20,542 nt of DNA from Bacteroidota bacterium (lineage in GTDB: Bacteria > Bacteroidota > Bacteroidia > NS11-12g > UBA9320). Under the pieces are notes generated by a model. The model searched no databases and was not told the origin of the DNA. It saw only the letters and a list, made by a program, of their open reading frames with translations. Position numbers and translations under genes: made by a program. Shown here in pieces: positions 7,167-14,777 of the stretch (its first letter is position 1; the number at the start of each line of letters is the position of its first letter). The stretch lies in assembly GCA_947499775.1 (NCBI GenBank), contig CANMPY010000006.1, positions 1-20,542 of the forward strand. The letters run 5' to 3'.

Positions 7167-7993
7167 ACAGTTGTTGGTTTATTTGGCCAGCAAATTATCG
7201 GTGTAAACCGATAAGTGAACGAAATTAATGAAAACACATACCAATCTTTTAATCCCGGATCGCCTCTCATGTCGCCCACCGTGCTTAATGGATTAGCAAT
7301 GCCTTCTACTTCCGATGATCTATCAGAAAGCGCACTGCTCAATGATCCATATTTTTTAGTATTTTCAGCAAGGTCAGGATAGGTTTTACTCACATCATCT
7401 AAATAATCGGTAAAGGTTTTGCGATATGTAAATTCGAATCCCGCTGTGATATTATTTGAAATTGACCATTTTAAACCCATACCAAATGGAATTGATATTT
7501 GATTTAATTTATAACGCGCAGCACTGCTTTGTCCTTCAGTATGCATATTGTTAAGATTAAACCAATCGCCATTGTACTTGGCTATTGGGTTAAAATGAAA
7601 TAAAGCAACTCCTAATGCCAGATAAGGTGTAAAATTTTCGGTGCGTACCTGAGCGCCAAATGGTTTGTAATTGTATTCCATCATGGCCGAAAGCTCAGTA
7701 ATGCGCGACTTAAAACTCAAGTTGCGGTATTTATTATCTGCAAAATTTTTATCATCTCCACTTATAGTTCCTATGAGCATAGAAGATTTAAAAGACCAAA
7801 ATTTACCTAAATTATACCGTAAAAATAAACCACCGGCAGGATGGGTTTCTTTCATAACAAAATTTTTTGCCAAATCGCCATGATAATTCGATGCACCAAG
7901 CAATCCGCCAAGTTCCCATTTTTGGGAAAATGAATGATGAGCAGTAAAAAATACGGCTAGACTAATTGCTAATTTTAAGATGCGTTTAGGCAT
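7154..7993 (-). CDS. DUF6089 family outer-membrane beta-barrel protein
   Basis: A predicted outer-membrane barrel protein of the DUF6089 type, a family commonly found just before uppS and bamA in Bacteroidota; its exact role is not known. From the ATG at 7993 there are 279 residues, with a signal peptide M-P-K-R-I-L-K ... H-S-F-S-Q (about 1-24). Alternating hydrophobic, aromatic-rich strands follow, with the motifs G-A-S-N-Y-H-G-D-L (33-41) and R-K-T-F-T-D-Y-L-D-D-V. An upstream ATG at 8035 would add 14 residues unlike a signal peptide and would sit almost on the predicted transcription start, so 7993 is preferred. It shares clear motifs with the next gene upstream (8088-8993) and overlaps uppS by 13 bases. 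Confidence 0.85.
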   Translation of the reverse strand: MPKRILKLAISLAVFFTAHHSFSQKWELGGLLGASNYHGDLAKNFVMKETHPAGGLFLRYNLGKFWSFKSSMLIGTISGDDKNFADNKYRNLSFKSRITELSAMMEYNYKPFGAQVRTENFTPYLALGVALFHFNPIAKYNGDWFNLNNMHTEGQSSAARYKLNQISIPFGMGLKWSISNNITAGFEFTYRKTFTDYLDDVSKTYPDLAENTKKYGSLSSALSDRSSEVEGIANPLSTVGDMRGDPGLKDWYVFSLISFTYRFTPIICWPNKPTTVWDY

Positions 7994-8004
7994 ATAATGA
8001 TTAA

Positions 8005-8032
8005 TAACGCTATAATGTAACGCTATGTTACA
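8005..8032 (-). promoter_or_regulatory. Leader hairpin and 9-bp direct repeat before DUF6089-uppS-bamA
   Basis: Plus-strand TAACGCTAT occurs at 8005-8013 and 8018-8026 (13-base period). TGTAAC (8016-8021) pairs with GTTACA (8027-8032) around a 5-base loop. These lie between the candidate promoter at 8049-8056 and the chosen start at 7993, in the predicted 5' leader of the envelope operon. A regulatory role is possible but unproven. Confidence 0.35.
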
Positions 8033-8048
8033 CATTAGCGCAAAGATG

Positions 8049-8056
8049 CAAAAGTA
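8049..8056 (-). promoter_or_regulatory. Candidate -7 element for DUF6089-uppS-bamA
   Basis: The minus strand reads TACTTTTG, an exact TAnnTTTG match. A TTTTC stretch about 18 bases further upstream could be a weak -33 element. Transcription would begin around 8042-8046, leaving a leader of about 50 bases before the ATG at 7993. This suggests the second DUF6089 gene, uppS and bamA have a promoter of their own. Confidence 0.45.
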
Positions 8057-8087
8057 TTAAAAAAAATACGGTTTGAAAAGTGCTATT

Positions 8088-8993
8088 TTACTTGAATTGA
8101 AAGCATTTAACCTTAGCTGTGGATAGGCGATAGGTAAGGCTTAATCCAAAAATACCATACCAGTCTTTGTTCTTAGAATTACCTCTGTCGGTTCCTGTTT
8201 CATGAATGGAGTTAGATGGGTCGGCCATTGCAGAAGCTATTGGTCCATATTGGCTTTCAATATAAAACGGTTCAGCGTACTTTCCGCTTACATCATCCAT
8301 GTAATCCGTAAATGTTTTACGTACTGCATATTCTAAAGCCACTATCCAGTGTTTGTTCATATAACATTTTAACCCTAAACCAATAGGAACAGCCATTTGT
8401 GTAAGGCTATAACGCTTTAGGTCATTATATTCAGCGGTCTGTTGCCCCTCGGTGCTTAGCGGTTGTAAATTTACCCATTCACCATCGCGCCCCGATAAGG
8501 TTGTATAACCATTTACCCCGGTATTATGAGGACTATTTATGTTGTAAAAAAACTGAGCCTCAGGATTAAATTTAAATACAGAAAATCCAGTAGTAAAATA
8601 AGGCACCATCCCACGTTGTTTACCCTTATCTAATAACCGAAGATTTACATCTAAGCCTGCTGTAAAATCCCATAGCACACTTTTAAAATGAAGGTTTCTT
8701 AATCTGTTTTCCTCAATATCCGAATACCATTCATCATTGCCACTCACACTTCCGCGTATGGCTGAAATTTTAAATGTAAATCTATTCCCAATATTATATC
8801 GGGTTACCAGTCCAGCCGCAAAATGTGTGCTTTTAGGTTCAAAAAATTTATAATTCGAAAGCTCACCAGTATAATTGCTGCCACCAGCGAAAATACCAAA
8901 ATCAAGCGAGCTCTCACGCATCCAACGCTGCGCTTGGCTGCTGCTTATTGTAAATAGAAATACACCTAGTAATAGTCCGTTGCGCATGTTCAT
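8088..8993 (-). CDS. DUF6089 family outer-membrane protein, second copy
   Basis: A 301-residue paralogue of the neighbouring barrel protein. Shared motifs are G-G-S-N-Y-T-G-E-L (37-45), R-K-T-F-T-D-Y-M-D-D-V-S and K-D-W-Y near the C-terminus, and both end in a Y-R-[LF]-containing strand. A signal peptide covers about 1-22 (M-N-M-R-N-G-L-L ... S-S-Q-A-Q). The frame extends upstream to a TTG at 9020, but the ATG at 8993 (or 8987) places the signal peptide correctly. Compared with its sister it has an insertion with N-S-P-H-N-T-G-V-N-G before the T-E-G-Q-Q block. It probably arose by tandem duplication. Its function is unknown; a role in envelope structure or assembly is inferred only from its neighbours uppS and bamA. 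Confidence 0.8.
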   Translation of the reverse strand: MNMRNGLLLGVFLFTISSSQAQRWMRESSLDFGIFAGGSNYTGELSNYKFFEPKSTHFAAGLVTRYNIGNRFTFKISAIRGSVSGNDEWYSDIEENRLRNLHFKSVLWDFTAGLDVNLRLLDKGKQRGMVPYFTTGFSVFKFNPEAQFFYNINSPHNTGVNGYTTLSGRDGEWVNLQPLSTEGQQTAEYNDLKRYSLTQMAVPIGLGLKCYMNKHWIVALEYAVRKTFTDYMDDVSGKYAEPFYIESQYGPIASAMADPSNSIHETGTDRGNSKNKDWYGIFGLSLTYRLSTAKVKCFQFK

Positions 8994-9027
8994 TTTATAT
9001 TTTTTTAAAAGGCGATGCAATTAACAA

Positions 9028-9045
9028 TTTTTTTAATTAAAAAAA
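9028..9045. repeat. 18-bp T/A palindrome
   Basis: TTTTTTTAATTAAAAAAA is a perfect palindrome 35 bases upstream of the second DUF6089 gene's start. It may be a bent or easily melted promoter-upstream segment, or chance in AT-rich DNA. Confidence 0.4.
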
Positions 9046-9441
9046 CGAGAATTTCGTTAATTTATTTTCAAGTTATAGGAATAATTATTAATTCATGGTT
9101 CTTTTTTTAAGACATTACAGGTTTAACTCGGCAAAAATTTAGCTAAAATTAGGGAAGCAATTTGATTTCATAAATTTTGTTTTATTCAATACCTCAACCA
9201 ACTTATCCTTAAAAATAACATTACGCCTTCTCACTGATTTGTCTAAACGTAAATGTGGCTTCGAACCTCGTAAACGTTGGACGTACTAGCTATTAAAACA
9301 AATTTCTTGTAGCGTGTATTTATAAATAAAAAGACGATTTGCAAACACGCGTAAACTCGAGCAAGCTGAATAATGCCAAGCTATGTAAAAAAATGCTCAT
9401 TGAATATACCCTTCTTTTTCTCACCAAAGAAATTTAGTGGG

Positions 9442-9449
9442 TAAATTTG
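9442..9449 (+). promoter_or_regulatory. Candidate -7 element for the PPIase-MoxR cluster
   Basis: TAAATTTG matches TAnnTTTG exactly; TTTTC ending 21 bases upstream could serve as a weak -33 element. Transcription would start near 9455, about 125 bases before the ATG at 9582. A weaker alternative, TAAATTCG at 9553-9560 with TTG 22 bases upstream, would give a much shorter leader. Confidence 0.4.
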
Positions 9450-9581
9450 ATTTTGCCTATTCCATTTCTTACATTCCTGATTCAACGCATACTAAATTTA
9501 CACACATATATGTCATCAAATTTACAATTGGACAAAAATCCTTTTTATCTCTTAAATTCGCACCTCAAAAAAACCATTTAT

Positions 9582-11525
9582 ATGAAACACCTGTGTATAG
9601 TTGCAGTATTTGCAATTTTAACGTTTAATGCATTTGCACAAACCAATGAATCCATCATTTTTACCTTTGGAAACGATACGGTTTTTAAATCAGAATTTGA
9701 ACGCGTTTACAGTAAAAACAATGATGTAAAAACAAAAAAACCAACTGAAAAAGAAATTCAGGAATATTTGGATTTGTATGTAAAATTTAAATTAAAAGTG
9801 AAGGAAGCGTATAGCCTTCAGATGGATACAAACGATGCATTTGTTAAAGAATTAGCAGGTTACCGCAAACAATTAGCACAACCCTATTTAGCCGACAACC
9901 AAGTTACCGACAAACTAATACAGGAAGCTTATGAACGCTTGTTAGAGGAAGTAAATGTTAGTCACATATTAATAGGATGCTCAAAAGATGACTTACCTAA
10001 AGACACGCTTATTGCGTTTAAAAAAATAAGCGACATTCGTAAACAAATTTTAGAAAATAAACTTTCATTTGATTCTGCCGCGCGGCAGCTTTCGGAAGAC
10101 CCTTCGGCTAAATCAAATTTTGGATCCTTAGGTTATTTTTCGGCATTTCAAATGATTTATCCATTCGAAAATATGGCTTTCAATACACAGAAAGGGCAAG
10201 TTTCGGCCGCTTTCAGAACCCAATTTGGCTATCATATATTAAGAGTAAATGAAAGACGCAATAGCCCAGGTGAAATTAAAGTAGCGCACATAATGGTGCG
10301 TTTCAACAACGACAAGGAAGTAGAATCTGCCAAAGTAAAAATCGACGCTATTTATGCTAAATTACAATCAGGCGAAAATTTTGACGAAATGGTGAAACAA
10401 TTTAGTGAAGATTATAGCACCAAAGCGAATAAAGGCGAAATGACTTGGTTCAAAAGTTCAGGACAATTACCTACAGCATTTAAAGAATCGGCATTTGCCC
10501 TAAAAAATAATAACGATTATACAGCCCCCGTTAAGACCGATTTCGGATGGCATATTATAAAAAGAATTGACCAAAAGGGTATTGCACCATTAGCCGAACA
10601 AAAAGAAAATCTTAAATATAAAGTTAGCCGCGACGATCGATCTCAAATTAGTAGCAAAGTAGTGCTTGAGCGGTTAATAAAAGAAAATGGATTTACAGCC
10701 GATGCTAAAGAATTATTAAAATTTAGCGCAACAGTCGACACTTCGTTATTAAGAGGGAGTTGGATTCCTACAGCAAAGTCGAAAACTACAAATGTGTTAT
10801 TTACCATCGCTGGACAGAAATATACACATGAAGACTTTAGCACGTTTATCATGAATTTTCAACTTCCAAAAAAATCGGATAATGTTGCTTTCGTTGTAAA
10901 GGAGTTTTATAATGACTATGTCGAAAAAATGAATTTCGCCTACGAAGAAGACCATTTAGAAAAAAAGTTTCCAGACTTTAAAAATTTGATGCAAGAATAC
11001 CGCGACGGCATTTTGCTTTTTGAATTAACCGATAAAATGGTATGGAGCAAATCAGTTGAAGATACTATTGGCTTACAAGCGTATTATAACCTACATAAAA
11101 ACAACTATATGTGGGCCAAACGAGTAGATGCAGCCCAATTCGATTGTGCTAATGCAAAAGTGGCCAAAGCGGTTAAAAAACTTATAAAGAAAAATACACC
11201 TGATACCCTAATCTATAAAAATATAAATGCCAAAGATCCTTTGGCTGTAAGCATTTCAAGGGGAAAATATGAAAAAGGACAAAATGAGGCTATTGATAAA
11301 ATTGAATGGAAAGTGGGAATTTGCGATTTGCCAAGCACCAGTTCAAAATTTACCTTCATAAAAATAAATGCGGTTATGGAGCCTACTCCAAAAGACCTTA
11401 AAGAAATAATGGGGATAGCTACTTCCGATTTTCAAGCTAATTTAGAGGAAAATTGGATTGCTCAGCTTAAAACAAAATATCCGGTAAACATAAATAGTTC
11501 GGGTAAGGACAACCTGTTTAAATAA
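9582..11525 (+). CDS. Periplasmic peptidylprolyl isomerase, two parvulin domains
   Basis: A secreted PpiC/parvulin-type prolyl isomerase and likely chaperone for outer-membrane or exported proteins. From the ATG at 9582 it has 647 residues: signal peptide M-K-H-L-C-I ... A-F-A-Q (1-20); an N-terminal helical region with a SurA_N look (about 25-122); parvulin domain 1 (about 124-225, V-S-H-I-L ... F-G-Y-H-I-L); parvulin domain 2 (about 232-330, V-A-H-I-M-V ... F-G-W-H-I-I); and a long C-terminal region of about 310 residues I do not recognise. The frame opens 45 codons earlier at 9447, but those residues do not form a signal peptide. It heads a plus-strand set of three related folding factors and MoxR; the next gene starts 5 bases after its stop. 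Confidence 0.93.
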   Translation: MKHLCIVAVFAILTFNAFAQTNESIIFTFGNDTVFKSEFERVYSKNNDVKTKKPTEKEIQEYLDLYVKFKLKVKEAYSLQMDTNDAFVKELAGYRKQLAQPYLADNQVTDKLIQEAYERLLEEVNVSHILIGCSKDDLPKDTLIAFKKISDIRKQILENKLSFDSAARQLSEDPSAKSNFGSLGYFSAFQMIYPFENMAFNTQKGQVSAAFRTQFGYHILRVNERRNSPGEIKVAHIMVRFNNDKEVESAKVKIDAIYAKLQSGENFDEMVKQFSEDYSTKANKGEMTWFKSSGQLPTAFKESAFALKNNNDYTAPVKTDFGWHIIKRIDQKGIAPLAEQKENLKYKVSRDDRSQISSKVVLERLIKENGFTADAKELLKFSATVDTSLLRGSWIPTAKSKTTNVLFTIAGQKYTHEDFSTFIMNFQLPKKSDNVAFVVKEFYNDYVEKMNFAYEEDHLEKKFPDFKNLMQEYRDGILLFELTDKMVWSKSVEDTIGLQAYYNLHKNNYMWAKRVDAAQFDCANAKVAKAVKKLIKKNTPDTLIYKNINAKDPLAVSISRGKYEKGQNEAIDKIEWKVGICDLPSTSSKFTFIKINAVMEPTPKDLKEIMGIATSDFQANLEENWIAQLKTKYPVNINSSGKDNLFK

Positions 11526-11530
11526 TTTCA

Positions 11531-12421
11531 TTGGCTAGTAAAAATCATAGAATTGAATTTACCTTTTGCCTGTTAATAGGATTTGGCCTTCTTTTTTCTA
11601 TGGTTTCGTGCCAAAGTACATCCAGCGTTTCGGATGATCAAATAATTGCTACTGCATATGACGAAACACTTGAGCTATCGGAAGTTGAATCTATCTTAGG
11701 ACCAAATATGTCCAAACAAGATAGTTTTTTATTTATTAAAGAATATGTTGATCACTGGATTCAGAAACAGGTTATTTTAAATAAGGCTAAAGAAAATGAC
11801 TTGAACACATTGGATGAGATTGAAAAAAAAGTTAAAAATTACCGACAAGATTTAGTAGCCTTTGAATATTCAAAGAAAATGGTTGCCGAAAAATTAGACA
11901 CCAATCTTACCTTGGGCGAAACCAAAGCGTATTACTCAAGTCACCCCGAAAATTTTGAACTAAAACAAAACATCGTTCAATTCGTTTTTATTAAAATGCC
12001 GAACGCGCTAGAAAATAAATACCATTTTTGGAACAAATTTGGAAACGCATCAAACGATGCCCTAACAAAAATGGCCATAGTTGCCTTAAAAAATGGAGGA
12101 AGTGCATTTTTAGAAAAAGACAAATGGGTGGCCTTTGATGATGTACTAAAGGCCGTGCCAATTATAACCTACAACCAAGAAAGTTTTATAAACAACACCC
12201 GAATTTTTAAAATAAACGATGACGCATTTACATGGTATATACGCATACTAGATTTTAAACTAAGGGAATCCATTTCGCCGTTTGAATTTGTAGAAGAAAA
12301 TATTACCCAAATTTTATTAAACAAAAGAAAAGTAACTTTGATGAAAAAAATTGAGGAACAGCTGGTAAACCAAGCGATAAAAGAAAACAAAGTAAAAATT
12401 AATTTACCACACAATGACTAA
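11531..12421 (+). CDS. SurA-related lipoprotein lacking a parvulin domain
   Basis: A 296-residue predicted lipoprotein. The best start is TTG at 11531, because the next in-frame Met lies inside the signal peptide. The signal sequence ends in a lipobox-like M-V-S-C with Cys27 as the lipidation site. The remaining chain is lysine- and glutamate-rich and helical, resembling the N- and C-terminal chaperone segments of SurA-type proteins (a W-I-Q-K-Q-V-I-L-N-K-A-K block at about 76-87 and a closing helix with E-E-Q-L-V-N-Q-A). I see no parvulin motif (no G-x-L-G-Y or F-G-Y-H-I-L). It begins 5 bases after one PPIase and its end overlaps the next PPIase gene by 8 bases, so it is probably translated with them and may act as a non-catalytic partner. 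Membrane placement and partnership are inference. Confidence 0.8.
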   Translation: MASKNHRIEFTFCLLIGFGLLFSMVSCQSTSSVSDDQIIATAYDETLELSEVESILGPNMSKQDSFLFIKEYVDHWIQKQVILNKAKENDLNTLDEIEKKVKNYRQDLVAFEYSKKMVAEKLDTNLTLGETKAYYSSHPENFELKQNIVQFVFIKMPNALENKYHFWNKFGNASNDALTKMAIVALKNGGSAFLEKDKWVAFDDVLKAVPIITYNQESFINNTRIFKINDDAFTWYIRILDFKLRESISPFEFVEENITQILLNKRKVTLMKKIEEQLVNQAIKENKVKINLPHND

Positions 12422-13778
12422 CCTATTCACCATAAATAATTTGGGTAAAATAATACTACCCCTGATTTTGCTTATTGGCATTAATGCATCTGCCCAACCG
12501 AAACAAGTGCTAGAAGAAGTAGCTGCTGTAATTGGTGATAATATAATTTTAAAATCGGAATGGGAAGCCGAGTATTTACAGGTTAAGGATCAGTACACCA
12601 GTTTTAAAGGCGATTTGAAATGTGAAATATTAAACCAACTTATTTTACAAAAACTAATGCTGCATAAAGCAGAATTGGATAGTATAGTTATTGCCGACGA
12701 GCAGATAGATTATGAAATGGATAGAAAGATCCGCTATTTCGTGTCGCAGGTTGGCGATGAAAAACGCCTAGAGGAATACCTAGGTAAATCTGTAATTCAA
12801 TACAAAGAAGAGATGAAACCTCGCATTATGCAACAAATGCAAGTGCAAGAGGTTCAAAAAAAGATGATGGATTTAGTGAAAGTGTCGCCAACAGATGTAA
12901 AAAAATATTTTGATGAAATACCAACCGATAGCCTTCCGCTTTTCGGAGCTGAGGTAGAAATAGGGCAAATTGTTATTATCCCCAAACCAAATCAATTTGC
13001 TAAAGACGACGCCTACTTAACCCTTAAAAAATACCGCGAAGAAATTATTACAGGAAAACGAAATTTTGAATTAACGGCCAAAAGTTTTAGCGACGATAAG
13101 GGTTCGGCTATTAATGGAGGCGAATTAGGATATTTTAAAAGGGGCGAAATGGTGGCGGCATTCGAATCAATGGCCTTCAAATTAAAACCCGACTCTATTT
13201 CCCCTATCATCGAAACCCAATATGGCTATCATATTTTAAAATTAATAGATCGAAAAGGGGATAAAATTAACATACGCCATATTTTGATAAAGGCCCCTGT
13301 TATATCGCGTGACTTGGCCGAAACGGAGAAATTTCTAAAAGGATTGATTGTTAAAATAAAAGCAGATTCACTTACATTTTGTCAAGCTGCTGGAAAATAT
13401 AGCGAAGACGAAACCACAAAATCAAATTGCGGTTTTTTTACCGATCCCAATGTTGGTTCTAATCGTGTAGCGATAGAATTGTTGGATAAAGATGTAGTCT
13501 TGCAAGTACAAAAAATGAAAGTAGGCGAATTTTCTTTGCCTACTCCCATTCAAGCTTCTGATGGATCGTCGGCTTATAGAATATTATATTTAAAATCGGA
13601 AACCAAGCCACACCGAGCCAACATGAAAGATGATTATCAAAAAATTCAAGCTTTCGCTTTGGAACAAAAGAAGCAAAAAAGCATGGATGATTGGGCCAAT
13701 AAATTTAAGAAAACAGTCTATATTCATATAGAACCCAATTATACCGTTTGCCAAGAAATGAAACGTTGGAAAGAATAA
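12414..13778 (+). CDS. SurA-like periplasmic peptidylprolyl isomerase
   Basis: A SurA-type folding factor for outer-membrane proteins, 454 residues. A signal peptide ends in A-S-A-Q at about residue 28. The N-terminal SurA_N region (about 30-175) starts with V-L-E-E-V-A-A-V-I-G-D-N-I-I-L-K-S-E, a strong SurA signature. Parvulin domain 1 (about 179-279) has G-G-E-L-G-Y-F and Y-G-Y-H-I-L-K. Parvulin domain 2 (about 284-390) opens with I-R-H-I-L-I but its core is changed (S-N-C-G-F-F), so it may be less active. The ATG overlaps the preceding lipoprotein gene (ATGACTAA), a typical coupling junction. MoxR follows 17 bases after the stop. Naming it surA outright would be reasonable, but the phylum has several such paralogues. 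Confidence 0.92.
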   Translation: MTNLFTINNLGKIILPLILLIGINASAQPKQVLEEVAAVIGDNIILKSEWEAEYLQVKDQYTSFKGDLKCEILNQLILQKLMLHKAELDSIVIADEQIDYEMDRKIRYFVSQVGDEKRLEEYLGKSVIQYKEEMKPRIMQQMQVQEVQKKMMDLVKVSPTDVKKYFDEIPTDSLPLFGAEVEIGQIVIIPKPNQFAKDDAYLTLKKYREEIITGKRNFELTAKSFSDDKGSAINGGELGYFKRGEMVAAFESMAFKLKPDSISPIIETQYGYHILKLIDRKGDKINIRHILIKAPVISRDLAETEKFLKGLIVKIKADSLTFCQAAGKYSEDETTKSNCGFFTDPNVGSNRVAIELLDKDVVLQVQKMKVGEFSLPTPIQASDGSSAYRILYLKSETKPHRANMKDDYQKIQAFALEQKKQKSMDDWANKFKKTVYIHIEPNYTVCQEMKRWKE

Positions 13779-13795
13779 AATAAAGCATTTATTAG

Positions 13796-14758
13796 ATGGA
13801 ATTCAAAAACGAAGTAGAGGCAGCAGAGGCATTCAAAGAACATATTAAAAACTTAAAGACCGAAATTGCTCGCGTAATTGTTGGTCAAGATACCGTTGTT
13901 GACGGGGTATTAACCTCTATTTTTTGCAAAGGCCATAGTTTATTGGTTGGGGTGCCAGGGTTGGCAAAAACGCTTTTAGTGAAAACCATTTCCGAGTCGT
14001 TGGATTTAAGTTTTAACCGAATACAATTCACACCCGATTTGATGCCCGGAGACATTACAGGTTCTGAGATTCTGGACGATCATAAAAATTTTCGATTTTC
14101 AAAAGGGCCTTTATTCGCCAATATCATTTTGGCAGATGAAATAAACCGAACACCACCCAAAACACAAGCCGCGCTTTTAGAAGCCATGCAGGAAAAAACG
14201 GTTACCGTAGGCGGAACCAATCATTTACTTCCCAATCCGTTCTTTGTATTAGCCACACAAAACCCCATAGAACAAGAAGGAACTTACCCATTACCAGAAG
14301 CCCAATTAGATCGATTTATGTTTAATCTATATCTAGATTATCCAAGTTTTGAGGAGGAATTACAAGTCGTTAAAAATACTACAACAAATAAAACTACTAC
14401 GCCCTCAAAAGTATTTGGGGAAAGAGAAATACTCTATTTTCAGGATTTGGTTCGCAAAGTTCCTGTAGCCGAAAATGTGTATGAATACGCAGTGAAATTG
14501 GTAAGCAAAACGCGTCCTGGATACGCAATGGCCACAGCAGATGTAAACAAATACGTTAGTTATGGAGCAGGCCCAAGAGCAAGTCAATACCTAATAATGG
14601 GAGCTAAATGCAATGCGCTAATGCAAGGCAAATATTCGCCCGATATTGAAAATGTGCAAGCAATTGCTGAAGCGGTTTTGCGTCACCGCGTTTTAAAGAA
14701 TTATAAAGCCGAAGCCGAAGGAATCAGTATTACTGATATTATCAAAAACCTATATTAA
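13796..14758 (+). CDS. MoxR-family AAA+ ATPase
   Basis: A cytoplasmic MoxR-type AAA+ ATPase of 320 residues; relatives act as chaperones in cofactor insertion or complex assembly, often with von Willebrand A-domain partners. Walker A is G-V-P-G-L-A-K-T (52-59), Walker B is I-I-L-A-D-E-I-N-R (Asp114-Glu115), sensor 1 is A-T-Q-N-P (Asn156), and L-D-R-F at 171-174 is the characteristic post-sensor motif. The C-terminal lid (about 225-320) is complete. It lies 17 bases after the SurA-like gene, so it is probably part of that transcript. The DUF58/VWA genes that commonly accompany MoxR are not next to it: a convergent T9SS cargo gene follows. Its substrate is therefore not indicated here. Confidence 0.95.
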   Translation: MEFKNEVEAAEAFKEHIKNLKTEIARVIVGQDTVVDGVLTSIFCKGHSLLVGVPGLAKTLLVKTISESLDLSFNRIQFTPDLMPGDITGSEILDDHKNFRFSKGPLFANIILADEINRTPPKTQAALLEAMQEKTVTVGGTNHLLPNPFFVLATQNPIEQEGTYPLPEAQLDRFMFNLYLDYPSFEEELQVVKNTTTNKTTTPSKVFGEREILYFQDLVRKVPVAENVYEYAVKLVSKTRPGYAMATADVNKYVSYGAGPRASQYLIMGAKCNALMQGKYSPDIENVQAIAEAVLRHRVLKNYKAEAEGISITDIIKNLY

Positions 14759-14777
14759 AACCCTTAGTATAGCTAAA

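Larger units (their letters stand above)
8994..9581. other. Long divergent intergenic region
   Basis: About 590 bases separate the divergent DUF6089 and PPIase genes. Next to the DUF6089 gene the DNA is extremely AT-rich and holds an 18-bp palindrome (9028-9045). The central part, about 9225-9405, is clearly richer in G+C (about 40 percent at 9241-9300, against about 20 percent at 9061-9120) and is unexplained. A candidate promoter for the PPIase gene lies at 9442-9449. Short reading frames here (for example a 63-codon one at 9437-9628) have no protein-like features and overlap the real start at 9582. Confidence 0.6.

Noticed and set aside
9437..9628. 63-codon plus-strand ORF before the PPIase gene
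   Set aside because: It overlaps the PPIase signal peptide in another frame and has no recognisable features.
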